A DNA stretch of 64,000 nucleotides. Origin: Cheiracanthium punctorium (taxonomy: Eukaryota > Arthropoda > Arachnida > Araneae > Cheiracanthiidae). Below are positions 47,181 to 59,817 of this stretch, in pieces. Both the position numbers and the translations under genes were made by a program. The notes beneath the pieces were generated by a model, which saw only the letters and a program-made list of their open reading frames with translations, did not search any database and was not told the DNA's origin. The number at the start of each line of letters is the position of its first letter. The first letter of the stretch is position 1. The DNA lies in the NCBI GenBank assembly GCA_038373885.1, contig JAWZYV010018266.1:735001-799000 (forward strand), written 5' to 3'.

Positions 47181-49557
47181 ATTTTTTATCTAGAGTAAAT
47201 GCTTTTTTAAATCAGCATACGTAGGTAGCACTGTCTCTTTCAGTAGTACAGGAGATCTAAAAACACTACAAAACGTTTCACATCTATTTGTGGTCATATT
47301 TATGTTAAAAGCCCGTTATTCTAAGGAATATAAAACACGAATGATAAAACGTATTGCTTCAAACTAAGGCCGTAGACATAAGGCATGGATTTGGAGGTCA
47401 AACTTGCAGGCCCATAAATTACTGTTTGTAGAAATTTATAGAAAAAAAATTTATCCCTTTGAAACATAAAATTTGAACCCCTTCAGAAACTCTTGTCCGG
47501 CTATACTCTGGCTTCAAAATATGTACAAACGTTTTAAAAAATGGTTGAATTAAGACAGGCTTTGAACAAATACGACAGTCTCCAATACGAATCATTTCCG
47601 ACAATAAAAAGCACGTGCTTGTTTAGGTCATAATAAAATGGATATCAAATTACAATACTTGATGCAATCTAGCAGATTTTGGATCATAATTTTTCTATTT
47701 ACGCTCAAAATGCCATTTCTGGCACTGATATCTAACAACATTGCTTTAATAAAGCAATTTAAGAAGGAAATTAATTACTTATTCATTTAATTAATTATTA
47801 TGAATATTGAAAAAAAAATGTAGAAAAAATTTGAAAAAGGCAATACAAATAGTGCTGTCTTAATTTCCTTTAGATTAATGTAAAGCAGTTATCTGTATGA
47901 CACTATTCTTTACTACGATAATTCTCACTGATAGTAATATTATCTCATCCAACACAGTAATTCTCTCAATTACGGTATTTTTTGTTAAAGTCCAACTGAT
48001 GCATACGAATTATACGCTACTCAAAAAAAAATCCAGATAAAATCTGTCTGAACCGCTGAAAGTTGTTCTCGTGCTAGAATTTTTGTAGGATAGCATCTCT
48101 GTGGTAATGAGTAAATATATTACGAAAATGTGCATTCTTCCGAATACACTTTACGGGATACATTTTGGGGTTTTATTTATTTAGACATTAAGATATTATT
48201 ATTTAAATATGCAATAAACATTTATAGGCTATATCGTCTCTATCATTCCGGACAAAGATATTTCATAAAACATGGGGATGATGTAAACATTACTCAATAC
48301 TGAAACTGGCAGGAAGTTTCTAAAGGGTCTGTCCGAAATTTTAGGGTATGTAATGCATATCACAAGGAATTAAGAGTTGCGCAGGAAACCACGGCAGTAA
48401 ATGTCATTTTAATCCTTTAAGAGCCAACTGATTTGTGGTTATTTTTAACAGATGCGGTTGTGGCCATTAAATGTTAAATTTTTAACACAGATTTTTACAT
48501 GTGATTATAGTCCCATGAAAGGAATATAAATTATAATAACAGTGATTCTAATCGATGTAACTAGCACACTAGTTGTATTAATACGAATATTATGCATGGA
48601 ATTGTAACACATATTGAAATATGCAAGATTTTAAAAATTGAACAGAAGGTGGAGTAAGGAGTTAGTTACTTGTAACACCGCCTACCGTGCACTTTCAGTA
48701 TAATTTGTTTAATAAAGTTCTTGGTATTTTCATGTAACGTTCCTTGGAATTGAATGGGCACCTCAGACGACCATTTTTTTAGAAGGGACGCTCCTGGATT
48801 TTTTTTTTTTTTACTGTGCTCTCATTTTTCAGTTAAATATACTTCCTTTTTAAGCAAATCTTGAGAGTAATATTAATAAAGGAGCTGATTAAACTAACGA
48901 GCAAAGTTTCAGTCGGGGGGGGGGATATGTTTCCTTACTGTGTATGGTAATTCTTTTACCATTATTTCCAATGAAATTTCCTGGATTTTTTGCAGTGCTC
49001 TAAAGGAAATAAATCCCTTGCATCAAGATCAGGACATTGATTATTCTAACTAGTGTAAAGCAATATATGGTTTAATTTTTGATAGGCTTCTATTCTTAGA
49101 GAATAAATCATCTCCTTCAGTTGCTCGTAACAACAAAAATACGAAGTACGTCTTAACCGGTGAGTTAAAATCTCGTGGTAATTAACTTTAAAAGCGAAAT
49201 TAACTCAGACTTTCATACAAATGAGGAAAAAAGCAGAAGAAGGAATTTCTTCAAGCAACAACACATATTTAAAATATTTTAAGAAAATCAAACATGCTTA
49301 TTCAAGAATTGTATAAACTCAAAGTGTGGCTTCATAGTGATTTACTTAGACTGAAATGAAAAGATGTTCTTCTAATGTCACAAGAAGCGTTAAGCTATGA
49401 GTGTTCAAATTTTTAAACGTACTAAATACAATGAGAAAGTACTACTTGGAAATTTTTGTAAGTTCATCAGTTGGGCACGGAATGAAAATGTAATCTAATA
49501 GAGATTTTTATTCCCTTTGAAAAATAGGAGAAAAATCACAGATCATGCAAAGGCTGA
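47181..49557. other. AT-rich stretch; no gene seen
   Basis: There is a short G-run at about 48916-48924 and a T-run at about 48799-48812. The ORF at 47419-47604 is unrecognised. Confidence 0.5.
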
Positions 49558-49785
49558 AGTGACCGACACAACATATGGGTAGATGGCTGAAGTGTAAAGG
49601 TCCAGGGTTCTAGCCAACCTCGTGGCTGTCGATCTAGGAGTCTGGAGTTCTAGACAATTTTCTCCAGATGTTTCATGAATACGATTTAGAACCCCTTAAA
49701 AAGTCCTCTGCATTCCGCTCCTAGGCAGATTGAATTCGTGTACTTTTCTAGCAACACAATAACACAGATTAAAGCCTCTAAATGT
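49558..49785 (+). mobile_element. tRNA-derived SINE family S1, copy 3
   Basis: This is the most diverged copy: a B-box-like GGGTTCTAGCC near 49604, a GTTCTAGACAATTTTCTCC element, TTTAGAACCCCTTAAAAAGTC, and an A-rich end. These match the order in the 22041 and 27046 copies. Confidence 0.65.
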
Positions 49786-50217
49786 ACATCACGATTCTAT
49801 TATTTCTGGGAGCGGATAAATTCAGGCTAAAATTTTGAAGAACAGGTATGCCAATTCAGACCCTTTTCTTGCTTTAAGGCGGCTGAACGTGTTTCAAGAT
49901 TGAAAATTAAATTAAGCAGCATAAAATGTATTTAGACCACAATCGTTTCCAGGTGCTATTTTACGAACTATTACATAGCGCAACCTTTGTATTGCTCCAC
50001 ATTATTAAACCAGTTTTGTTATGATGTTAGGATGATATGCTCATCTATGCAAACTGGTATACACATTTTAACTATTATATTCCTGTTTCAATTCTTTTAA
50101 GGTGCATACATATATTTCCAACAGAGTAGATTTAGTTTATTTTAGTTTGGAAATTTCGTGTTTAAATATTACTTCCAGTACAAGATAAACAAACATATAA
50201 ACCAAACCATGTATAGT

Positions 50218-50733
50218 CATTCTGGGTAACTTTGAGTCATAAGGGGTAATTTTGTGCCACATCTTAGTTTTTCAGATGTTGGGTTTTACGGAGATGCTCA
50301 TGGTGCACTGCTGCTCTCTGCTAACAAGATTGTGGTACCTGTTTTATACTCTGTATTTTAGAAAATAAATTAGCAACAAGGTGCATAGTTAATTTGCCCA
50401 TTTAACTGTTTTTCTGAAGTACAGTTTTAGAGCTCATTTTAATCTTATATTTTCTGGTTTAAAATTTTCCTGACTCGAGATTGAATAAAACAAGGTATTT
50501 GATGTGCAATTTCTGATAATGATTCAAAATTACCCCTAACGGCAGGGTAAATTTGCATCAGGCAAATTTGTAATTGTTTACTTTTTCATCATCGGCGTTT
50601 ACTAATTTGTTTAAATTAAGCTAAAATTTAGGGTTCATTCTTATATTTTATGACCTTCGGTCTGAAAGTTTTATTCAAACATAATAGGGGCAAATGAAAC
50701 TATAGAAAATGCGGATTCAAATTACCCCGAATG
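50218..50733. mobile_element. Putative TIR element with GGGTAA-type ends
   Basis: The left CATTCTGGGTAACTTTGAGTC faces inverse right CATTCGGGGTAATTTGAATCC. Internal repeats of the same core (GGGGTAATTTT near 50243, AAAATTACCCCTAA near 50527) are arranged subterminally. No transposase and no clear target duplication. Confidence 0.55.
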
Positions 50734-51731
50734 CCTGTACCAACTATAGATTTCGTAAACAATAAAGATTGCCCGTGTCACACCTGTTTTAAAAACCTGC
50801 ACTACTGTTCAACATTACATTTACAATGTCGTTTTTCAAAGAAGCACTGTAACCTAATTTGATATGATGATCAATAAATGAGGCATGTATTTTGTCATTA
50901 ACCGTAAGCACTTTTTTTCTTTCCTTCAAATAACAGTACTTTAAGGGCATTCCTTTGAGGGATGCTTTTGATGTATGCAAAGTTCGTGACCACGAAAAAT
51001 TGCGTGACATGTTCTTAAAAAACTACCAAGAACTTGAAATCTTTTTATATTTTTTTCCCTCTGCATTTTCTTTACATTCTATCCTCAACGGTAGATTCCG
51101 AACATCTGGCTTAACTGACATTTTCCCGGCCACTCTACAGTAATTTGCAGACCAAACACTATTTTCTGAAACTCGTTTAGTCTTTCAGAATGATATTTTG
51201 TGAAATAAAATTTGCACTTAAGAGCAAAGTATTGACGGCACCTCTCGAAAGAAAAGTATGCCGAGTATTTATGTTGCTTGTTTTGTTGTTGAAAATGGAA
51301 AATAAGATTTTAAGTAAATTTCTTTTCCGTATTATGAAAAAACAAAAAAAAAAATGGTAAAATTGAAGATAAACACTTTTTTATTTCAATTCATTAAATG
51401 GATTTGTTTTAAAATTTAAGTGAATGAAGTGTGTTAAATATGTAAATGGAAGCTTTTCTGGTACCTGATATAAATGTTTAAAAAATGTATGGCAAAGTGG
51501 GACCAGAAATGTTATTTTCATATAGCCGTTTTTAATCACTCCACAAAACGTATTTTACTTTCAGTGAAACTTCACGCCATGCTTTGCCAAAATGTAAATA
51601 TTTCTCCGTAAAAAATATTGATCAAGGTATATAGTATTTCAATTGAAATGTGTTGCTTTGTAGGTAAACATACCGTTTCTTATAAAACTTGATAAAGTAA
51701 GTTAACTCCAAAAATTTCAAGGTGTTATGGA

Positions 51732-51768
<37 letters not shown>

Positions 51769-51790
51769 AATACATACAAATATATATATA
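50734..51790. other. AT-rich stretch; no gene seen
   Basis: Opposing ORFs at 50789-51143 mirror each other and are unrecognised. (TA)n lies at 51733-51766, followed by shorter TA runs up to the M1 MITE. Confidence 0.5.
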
Positions 51791-52259
51791 TAGGCTATCC
51801 TATAATTATTGAAACAAACTTTAACGGGAGGTAGGTCACATGATAAGGATTCAGAATCGCATAGAAATTTGTGGTAGGAAACGTCGTTTTTACATAACTG
51901 GCAATAATCACTTTCGAAAAAGTGTAGAAATTATAGTGAGCTTTCTGTACATGGTTCGTCAAATAGCTACGGTTCTTTCCCAAAAAGCACTTGACTGAAG
52001 CACATGTCTTCAAACCATCAATAATGATGGTTTGAAAAATGCTATTCCATTTCATTGATGAAATTTTCGAACAAAAGCCCAATGTTGATGATACTCTGTT
52101 AAGAATTTAGACGAACACTTAAAAACTTTTCCAAATGTAATTATTAACAGTTAAATAAAAAAGACGTTTTTGATCACACATTCCTATATGATTCTGGGTT
52201 TTTATTATGTACCTTCCTTCCCCTCAAAATTTGTCCTAGTCATTATTGGCCACCCTGTA
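51791..52259. mobile_element. TACAGGGT MITE family M1, copy 3
   Basis: The right end is a clean CCACCCTGTA; the left is a decayed TAGGCTATCCTATAATTATT. The body matches 28717-29184 almost throughout (469 against 468 bp). A local palindrome, CCATCAATAATGATGG, near 52015-52030 is extra. The 95-codon minus ORF at 51795-52082 lies in it and is not a gene. Confidence 0.78.
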
Positions 52260-52384
52260 TGCACACATAATTATTTGGTTGTGTAATTAGATGCAACAAA
52301 TTTGTATAATAGCAGATACTGGTGTTATACATGCATATACTAACACTTGCATATGGAAAAATTGGGTATTGACATTCGAAAATT

Positions 52385-52545
52385 TAGAATATTTTTTTGT
52401 CCTGCAGTGACCCAGTCACTAAGCTCCATTCCCACAAGAGCATGAAGCAGCACTGTTCTGGACAGTGCTTGGGAGGGTGAAAGTCTCAATCGGCTGGGCT
52501 GCTGTGGAACCGTGTACGCTAAATTGAGCTGGTGCACATAGAATC
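52385..52545. other. Unexplained GC-rich island
   Basis: About 160 bp, markedly GC-rich, with an internal CACTGTTCTGGACAGTG palindrome near 52451. It could be the body of another SINE, but no A or B box is convincing. Confidence 0.4.
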
Positions 52546-52567
52546 AAACTCTTGTAGTTATTTCTCA

Positions 52568-52788
52568 CACTGCAAAAAAACGCCTGTTAAACTGACAGAA
52601 AAAAACTGTCAGCCAGGACGCCAGTTTATTTCCGTATATTTTACAGAAGTCTTCCGTATTTTGTTCCGTATACGGAAGATTTCTGTTAAACTGATATACG
52701 GAAGACTTCTGTAAAAAAAAACGGAAATAAACTGGCGTCCTGGCTGACATTTTTTTTTCTGTAAGTTTGACAGACATTTTTTGCCGTG
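52568..52788. mobile_element. Foldback element with CACTGCAA ends
   Basis: The left end CACTGCAAAAAAACG faces inverse right CACGGCAAAAAATG. Arms of about 70 bp pair through CTGTCAGCCAGGACGCCAGT and TTTATTTCCGT. The centre contains repeated TTCCGTAT / ATACGGAA units that extend the hairpin. The ORFs here are repeat shadows. Its terminus resembles the 326-1468 element. Confidence 0.85.
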
Positions 52789-55700
52789 CACTATTTTGAG
52801 AGCACATCTTGGGATGATTCCATCTCAAATCTCTTAACGATTGGTTAAATGGGATGAATCCGTGTATCAATAAAATTTGTTATTAGGACTATCATTTTCT
52901 TTTCATGATTCTGAAACTCTAATTTGTCGTTTTGCTTGAACCATATTTTAAAGGTTTTTCACGATTGTGCTTTAGTAAAAAAAAGTATGTGCTAACATTT
53001 AATTTTTTTTACTACGATTATCTGTAAGAGATCTGGTTTAATTATCATTTTCTGATTCAGCATACGACGTATAACACTTTAACACTTGCTTTAGTTAATC
53101 TATTACTTCAAACGACATGATCCAAAGGAGGGAATGCCTTTTTCTATAATATTTTGTTTAATTAACATCAACATATATAAACCATGCGTAGAAACAAAGT
53201 CGGTAGCAAGTGTTAAATGTAACTGTATTTGCGGCGATATTTCCATCACCTATTGCAGGTGATCCTTTTTTTTAAATTTTAATATTTTATTCCAGGGCTT
53301 TTATAAAGAAAATGATATACTGCCTACTTATAACTTACAATAAATCACCAGAACGTCCAATCTTCCATAATATCTAAATTATTACCAATGACGGTAATTT
53401 ATCCTGAATCGTGTCATGCACAAACGTGATAATAATAATTTTTCCTTCTAAACTTTCACTTGACGTGCTGTAAGTTACCACACTTGATTTAAATACTCTC
53501 ATAAAGCTAGGTATTTTTTCGTGACTTAATGTGAAAATCGATTGAAAATATCTAAACTTCGAATACTGATAACTTCGAATTCTTATGTTTTGTGAAGTAT
53601 GAATGCTTTAATGGCTGTTTAATGATCCTTGTAGAAGTATGATAAGTGCATTAGATGTTATCTGGAAAAGAGTAAAAATACAAGTTACCTTAAACGGCCG
53701 ATGTGAGATTTTTTTTAAATCTGATTTTAAAGCATTCAGTTTAATTTTTGTTGTTAATGTAATATCGCCGTTCTTAAATATGTATTTAAATGTAGAAGGT
53801 ATACTTTTATCTACTTTGTTACTTATTTTAAATGTATTTGCATGCATCGTTTATATTCATAATTGAAATACGAAAACTTGTTGCATTATGATAAAATTTC
53901 ATCTTACATTACAGTATGTCTCAGATTGTTGTATGGAAAATTTGTATATGGTGGAGCGTACTAAGAAATTCTCTCATTGAATTAAAGGTTGCAATTTTTA
54001 TTTCCTTGTATCTTTTACAATCACTTTAAAAGTAGCTTCGAACAATTCGGAGCATTTCTGATATTTTTTTTTTTTTTTTGGAAAGAACACTAACTTTACT
54101 TTATTGTCGAAATTTCGTTGTTATTTGGTTAATAAATGTATAGTTTATGAAACCTATGTATAAAATATGCCGGATGTTTCAGTATTTCTTTAAAAATGAT
54201 AATCAGATGAAGCATTAGGATCGTTTTAGCGATCTTGAATTTGATCGTTTTAGCGATCTTATAATTTTCTGAACTTTTCTGTAATTCCTGAAGATTTTTA
54301 AATGTTGTTCTATTTTCTATTTAAAGAACATCTAGAAATTCTATCAGTTATTGATTTTGACTATAGTTCAACAAAAAAAAAAACGGAGAAATTACCGAAC
54401 TTTCAAAAATAAAACTAAATTTGCGGAATTCGAAGGACAAAGTATGGTTAAAACCTGCTCACCATTATTCTACTTAACCCTTATAACTGCTTTTTAGGAT
54501 AGTCTGAAAACATTTTTTTATATTGCGTGCGAATGTTTTATTTTATTTTATTTATTTATTTATTTATTTATTTAGCGAAAATATGCTTCATTTAATCATA
54601 GATACTGCTGTGAACTAGATCTTGATTTCATAACAATTAAATTTTCCTAAAATGTAAAAAGTATTTTTCTTTAAAGATAATAAGTATATAATTAATGTTA
54701 TATGAATCCCAAGAACGCTTATTTGATACATTCACAATCGCTATTTAATAAAAAGTCTAAAATTTCTTTAGTATTTTTACTTTAATAATTTGTACATTTC
54801 TACACTTTTATATATCATTCAACAAAATATGTGCAATACTTATAACCGATATATATTTTGATCGATAAAAGTAATGAGATTGTGTAAGTGTGAAATTCTT
54901 TAAATTTCCTAAATAAGCGTTTTTGGAAATATTTCCTATTCGTACTTCCAGCGCTCTCAAATATTCTGTTTACTAGAAATTTCAATCAACTTCTTTATGA
55001 ATGGTTAAAAATGTAGTTATCTTCATTTAATAATAAAAGTAACAATTACTATAACTAAAACTGGTAACACTATAAAATTACACACATTAATAAAGATACC
55101 GAGAATGAGCACGTGTTGTACAAAAATCCTGTCCTGCGTCAGCTCTAAAACAGCTCAACGATCCTGGCAGGACAGCTAGAACTAGAAAAACAGAATAATT
55201 GCCCTAGGATATTTTTATTTATGTGCGGATTTTTACATACTGTTATCCTGACTTTAATTAATGTCCTATTTTCGAAAATGTACTTTACTCATTTTAACAT
55301 ATATTATTCGTGTTTAATTCATCATCTAGAATTAGGAGTGGCATCGGATATAGAAGCTTAAAAATTTAGCAGTGTTAAAGAATATATGTATATAGTATAT
55401 ACTCTCACTCTCACTCTCATTATATTTTACTGCAGCATTCTAAAATGGATAAATTCGTCACGGGATATTTTATTTTTACATAACTGAATAGCTAGATCAA
55501 GAAGTTGTTCCGATATTCGGAACTTTAATTAAAAACACATGCTGCAGTTCCGATTAAATAGCATTTATGCCTCGAACACATTCCCATGAAATATTGTAGA
55601 TTACTTTCTCATCTTGAGAGATAGAAAATCTATTCGATAAAATATTTCCCTCTTAGGACAAGAAGAGCAAATGCTTTCAAAACTTAAGAGTTATTATATG

Positions 55701-56273
55701 ACGTACAGATGGGATAATGATAGCCGCTTCTATGGGTGAGCAAATTAGAAAACATTTGCATGTTTACTAGAAATTCGTGTTATTTTTCCCCATAAATTAA
55801 CGAATGTGTTCTACGGCTTGCATATCAGTAAATATGACGTTCTCAGTTTAAATCGTATTTGCACAAACAGAAATACATTTCAAATATGTGAATTAAATTT
55901 GTCGTCATTTACTATTTCTGAAACTGGAAGACATGTACTCAAATAAGATATGGGAAAAGTAAGTATTGTCAGAATACATAATCCAATCATAGTTAAAAAA
56001 AATATTTCGATAATTTATCTAATACGTATGTAGTTTAAAATTACGGTATTTATGTTTCAAGAATAACTTACACTTTCTAAATAGAAAAGCACTAAGTATT
56101 AACAAAGGCTTTACGCACATTCTTCTTTCTCTTTGTTAGGAATGAAAATAAGTTAGTAGAATGTTTAGTAACTATATATTACTCAGACCGTACGCTGTTT
56201 GCCTCGTGCGGACTTTTCTTCTAGAAAATATTATTATAATTTGATCTTCCATGTAGATATTCTTATCTAGATA
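52789..56273. other. AT-rich stretch; no gene seen
   Basis: (TTTA)n lies at 54537-54574. A GATCGTTTTAGCGATCTT motif is repeated in tandem near 54210-54260. GTCCTG...CAGGAC forms a weak hairpin at 55130-55173. The opposing ORFs at 53608-53866 mirror each other. Confidence 0.5.
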
Positions 56274-56718
56274 TACAGGACGATTATAGTTAAACTTCCC
56301 CAATGAACAGCCAAATCGGCGAACGGATTGTAACCAAAATTGGCATATGGACTACACATGATATGCGCTCAAGGAAATTGGGGGAAAAAAAGAATAGCTC
56401 AAAAAATGTCCACTGGGTGGTGTTTTCTCATTAAAATTGGAAAATTTAAGGATGGGAGTGGCTGATTCGAAATATAGAAACAATTGTAACATTTATTCAA
56501 TAGTTTTGGGGCATTTATTTACTAATTTGTGTAATATTAGAGCTTATTTCACCATCCACAGCGCCCCCTAGAGGACAATTTTTTAATTAAATGTTCTAAA
56601 AAATTCCCTTGGACATATCTCGTGCACAGTCTGTATGCCAAATTCGGTAGCAATCTGCTCACCGGTTACAGCTGCAGAATGTTGTTTATTGGGGAAGTTT
56701 AATTATAACTGCCCCGTA
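56274..56718. mobile_element. Mariner-type MITE with about 36-bp TIRs
   Basis: The left end, beginning TACAGGACGATTATAGTTA, and the right, inverse TACGGGGCAGTTATAATTA, both continue into AAACTTCCCCAAT.AACA. TIRs are about 36 bp with few mismatches. The 445-bp interior has no coding capacity and contains a GCGCCCCCTAGAGG string. Confidence 0.85.
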
Positions 56719-57019
56719 GTTAATTCAACATTTACTTATATTTTATGAAAAAGCTTAGTTTGTAGCCCTTAGATGCACTATATCTCAAGAGACTATGAGC
56801 TAATGATAATTGAATGATAAATTAATAAGTTAATTTAAGGTATTAATGGGATATTTAAATTTTACACACAGTGGTTCAACAACTTTTGTAGTAACCGAAA
56901 CTTGCGTTATTGAGAAGACTTAACGTCCTACCTTCATTTTTTTTCATCAAAAAACTGCATAATGTATTTCTGTAAATACGTTAGAACTGGCCGATTTTGG
57001 TTTAAACACAAATAAAAAA
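56719..57019. other. AT-rich spacer between the MITE and Helitron
   Basis: About 300 bp with no recognisable feature. Confidence 0.6.
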
Positions 57020-57095
57020 TCTTATAAATAAAAATGAAATTCTGTTTGTTTGTTTGTTTGTTTGTTTGTTTGTTTGTTTGTTTGTTTGTTTGTTT

Positions 57096-57579
57096 GTATA
57101 CAAATCCACAAAAATGGACCTATCGGCCTGAAATTTAGTACAGATATGTAAAATAATATAGAATAACTCATAGTCCACTTTAAAACTTTGAAAGTCCACC
57201 CGTTCCCGGAATTTAAGAGATTTTTTATGCTCTTCACCCAAAAATCTTTCAGTAATTGTAACCCCTGTAGTGAAAAAAGTGTGAAATAAGGATCGTAGTT
57301 GCCATGTGTGGCGATTTTGCCGAATAAAATGTTGTTCGTATACAAATCCACAAAAATGGACCTATCGGCCTGAAATTTAGCACAGATATGTAAAATAATA
57401 TAGAATAAATCGTAGTCCACTTTAAAACTTTGAAAGTCCACCCGTTCCCGGAATTTAAGAGATTTTTTATGCTATTCACGCAAAAAGCTTTCCGTAATTG
57501 TAACCCCTGTAGTGAAAAAAGTGTGAAATAAGGATCGTGGTTGCCATGTGTGGCGATTTTGCCGAATAAAATGTTTTAA
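57096..57579. repeat. 242-bp tandem duplication in the Helitron
   Basis: GTATACAAATCCAC at 57096 recurs at 57338, and both units continue through GGACCTATCGGCCTGAAATT and CACCCGTTCCCGGAATTTAA to an AATAAAATGTT end. Differences are few. Confidence 0.93.
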
Positions 57580-58439
57580 ATTCTCAAAGTAAAAATAAAA
57601 GAATAATAATGATTTTTTTTGTTAGTTTATATTCGTAAGGTTATTTTTTTTGTAAATTATAATATCGTGTGCATGGGAAATCAGAGCAGGAATGTAATGC
57701 TTTACACGCAAAACAATAAGAATTGAAGATTTCCGAGGCTAATAGGTAAATTATTTTAGTTTGGCGAAAAAATAAAATGGCTCAAATGCCGATTTTGTGA
57801 AAGTGAGTTCTAGCGGTTTGCACAGATTTCGGCTTGGCGCAATTTATTGAGAGCTTAAGGAAATAGATTTTTGAAAACAAGTGCAAAGGTTTTATTAGAA
57901 TACAGCGTTAAATTTTAATGATCCGTGAAGAAATAATGCAGTTATTAAGGGATTTCAATTGATCTATCTCCAGAATTCTCGCCAAATGAGTACATTGATT
58001 TAAGTTGGGGGAATTCCGCCAAATTTCAGAAAATTGAAATCTTCTCATTTAGTACATCGGAGTAATGATGAATAAAACACGTTATAGTTGATAATTTTAA
58101 AAAATTCGGCTGTATTAAGGGATTCAACTTTTCAAATAAAGGCTTGCTTTACTTTTTCGCGGTCGAACCATTTCCCATATATTATTGCTGCTAAGTCAAT
58201 GCTCCGAATGATTTCCTGTAAAAACGCTTGCAAAATGGCGTACGTTGGCACTTTGGCGAGGCTTAGATTTGAAACTGGATTTTATTTGAGACTGGGATAT
58301 ATAATGACACTGGTTATAGATAAAAATGAATGTTGGTATGAGTGTATGAGGTTGAAAAACTCCAGCACCGTTGAGCACCGTTGCACCATGAAATTTGGTT
58401 CACCTAAGTCTTTTATCATGGAGAAGCTTTTTATGCTAT

Positions 58440-59240
58440 CCGTTTTCCTCTAACTTGCCACAAGGTGGCGCAGCAGAACGTCGAATTCTATTCCATTTAA
58501 CCGTTTGCTATGCGAATATCGTCCAACCGATTTCGATGAAATTTGGTACACGCGAATATTAGAACACGGAGAATATTTTTCACTATCCATTTTGCTGTAA
58601 CTTGCCGCTAAATTGCGCTGAAAAGCATCAACGTCCATACCGTTCGACCGATCGGCATAAAATTTTTTATACTTACACATTTGAGTACGAAGAATATATT
58701 CTAACTGCGTTCCTTTTGATGTTACTCACCACTAGATGACACTGCAATGCATTATTATTTTAACTCGCCACTAGATGACGCTGCAGCAGGCCAAATTCTT
58801 GACCATTCAAACGGTCGCTATGAAAATCAGTATACATAGCTATTTGAACAATGAGAATATTTTGGCGTTATCCATTTTGCTATAACTCGCCACTTGACGG
58901 CGCTGTAGCAAATCATTACTTTATTGAACCACTGGATGGCCCTGCAGTGTATCACTTCTTGACTGTGCAAATGATCGCTATGAAAATAGGTATACATAGA
59001 TATTTGAACACGGGAAAGAGTTTGGCGCTATCCATATTCTTATAACTTGCCACTAGATGTCGCGTCAACACATGAACTTTAGGACTGTCCAGCCGATAGT
59101 CATGAAAATTCGTATACATCGATATCTGAATGCGAAAAATATTTTCGCCGTATCCGTTTTGCTAAAACTCGCCACTAGATTGCGCTTAAGAAATATTTTC
59201 GCCGTATCCGTTTTGCTAAAACTCGCCACTAGATTGCGCT
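58440..59240. repeat. Degenerate tandem units with CGCCACTAGATG core
   Basis: The core (A)ACTCGCCACTAGATG.CGCTG recurs near 58441, 58602, 58724, 58764, 58887, 58928, 59046, 59168 and 59220. It is joined by a second conserved segment, GCTATGAAAAT.GGTATACAT, in several units. Spacing is mostly about 120-160 bp with two shorter steps. The last two cores sit in an exact duplication of about 52 bp. Confidence 0.85.
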
Positions 59241-59744
59241 ACGCCGCATGGCCTTCTGCACCGTACAAACGATTGCCTTGCAATTCGGTATGCATGATTA
59301 TTGGACACAATATAACGCGATATCCACTTTGCTATATCTGTTTATTACAATGAATAGTAATCACCACAAATCTTAATATCAAAAAGTCCATTCATTCCCG
59401 TGCGAAGAACGGGTACTTCAGCTAGTAAGTTATAAAATGCACAATATTGAAACTTTCCGACAGTGAAAGACACCATTTTCCGTCATATCACATACAGATC
59501 GAGCAAAAGTCTGGAAAAGGCTTTATACTATAGAAAAACACAACCATCGGCTTCTTCCACCCATGTGATCCTCTAAAAAAATGGCGCATCTACAGTAAGT
59601 TGTCGAACTTTCACCCTTCAGCAGAAAAAAAAGAATGTTTGATGCTTTCAAATCTTTCCTCTAAATAGTGTATAAAACTTTTGCAATAAATTGGCGCATT
59701 TGATATAGTGCAGCTCCATCAATTAGTTATATTTTTGTCATTCT

Positions 59745-59817
59745 CTGTTTTAACCGGATTTTCTCTTAACCGGCTCACCCCCAGTACCACTTAAGCCGGT
59801 TAAGAGAGAGTCTACTG
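59745..59817. mobile_element. pogo/Tigger-like terminal fragment
   Basis: CTTAAGCCGGTTAAGAGAGAG followed by TCTACTG is, inverted, CAGTAGACTCTCTCTTAACC, the known terminus type of pogo/Tigger elements. A decayed inverse (TTTTCTCTTAACCGG) lies about 40 bp to the left. No transposase remains. Confidence 0.5.

Larger units (their letters stand above)
57020..59425 (+). mobile_element. Non-autonomous Helitron, about 2.4 kb
   Basis: The 5' end is TCTTATAAATAAAAATG after an A. The 3' end is CTAG (59422-59425) before a T, with a hairpin CCCGT/ACGGG (59397-59401 and 59409-59413) ending 12 bp upstream. These are the structural hallmarks of Helitrons. The interior holds no RepHel ORF. It holds (TTTG)n at about 57043-57096, a 242-bp tandem duplication, and degenerate tandem units in the right half. 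The 139-codon ORF at 57022-57441 runs through the repeats and is not a gene. Confidence 0.87.

Noticed and set aside
54437..54500. TTAACCCTTATAACTGC as a piggyBac-type end
   Set aside because: No inverted partner with TTAA was found within a few kilobases.
57022..57441. 139-codon minus ORF with duplicated FQSFKVDYELFYIIL-type segments and a TNKQ run
   Set aside because: The duplication is the 242-bp DNA repeat and the TNKQ run is (TTTG)n; it lies wholly within a Helitron.
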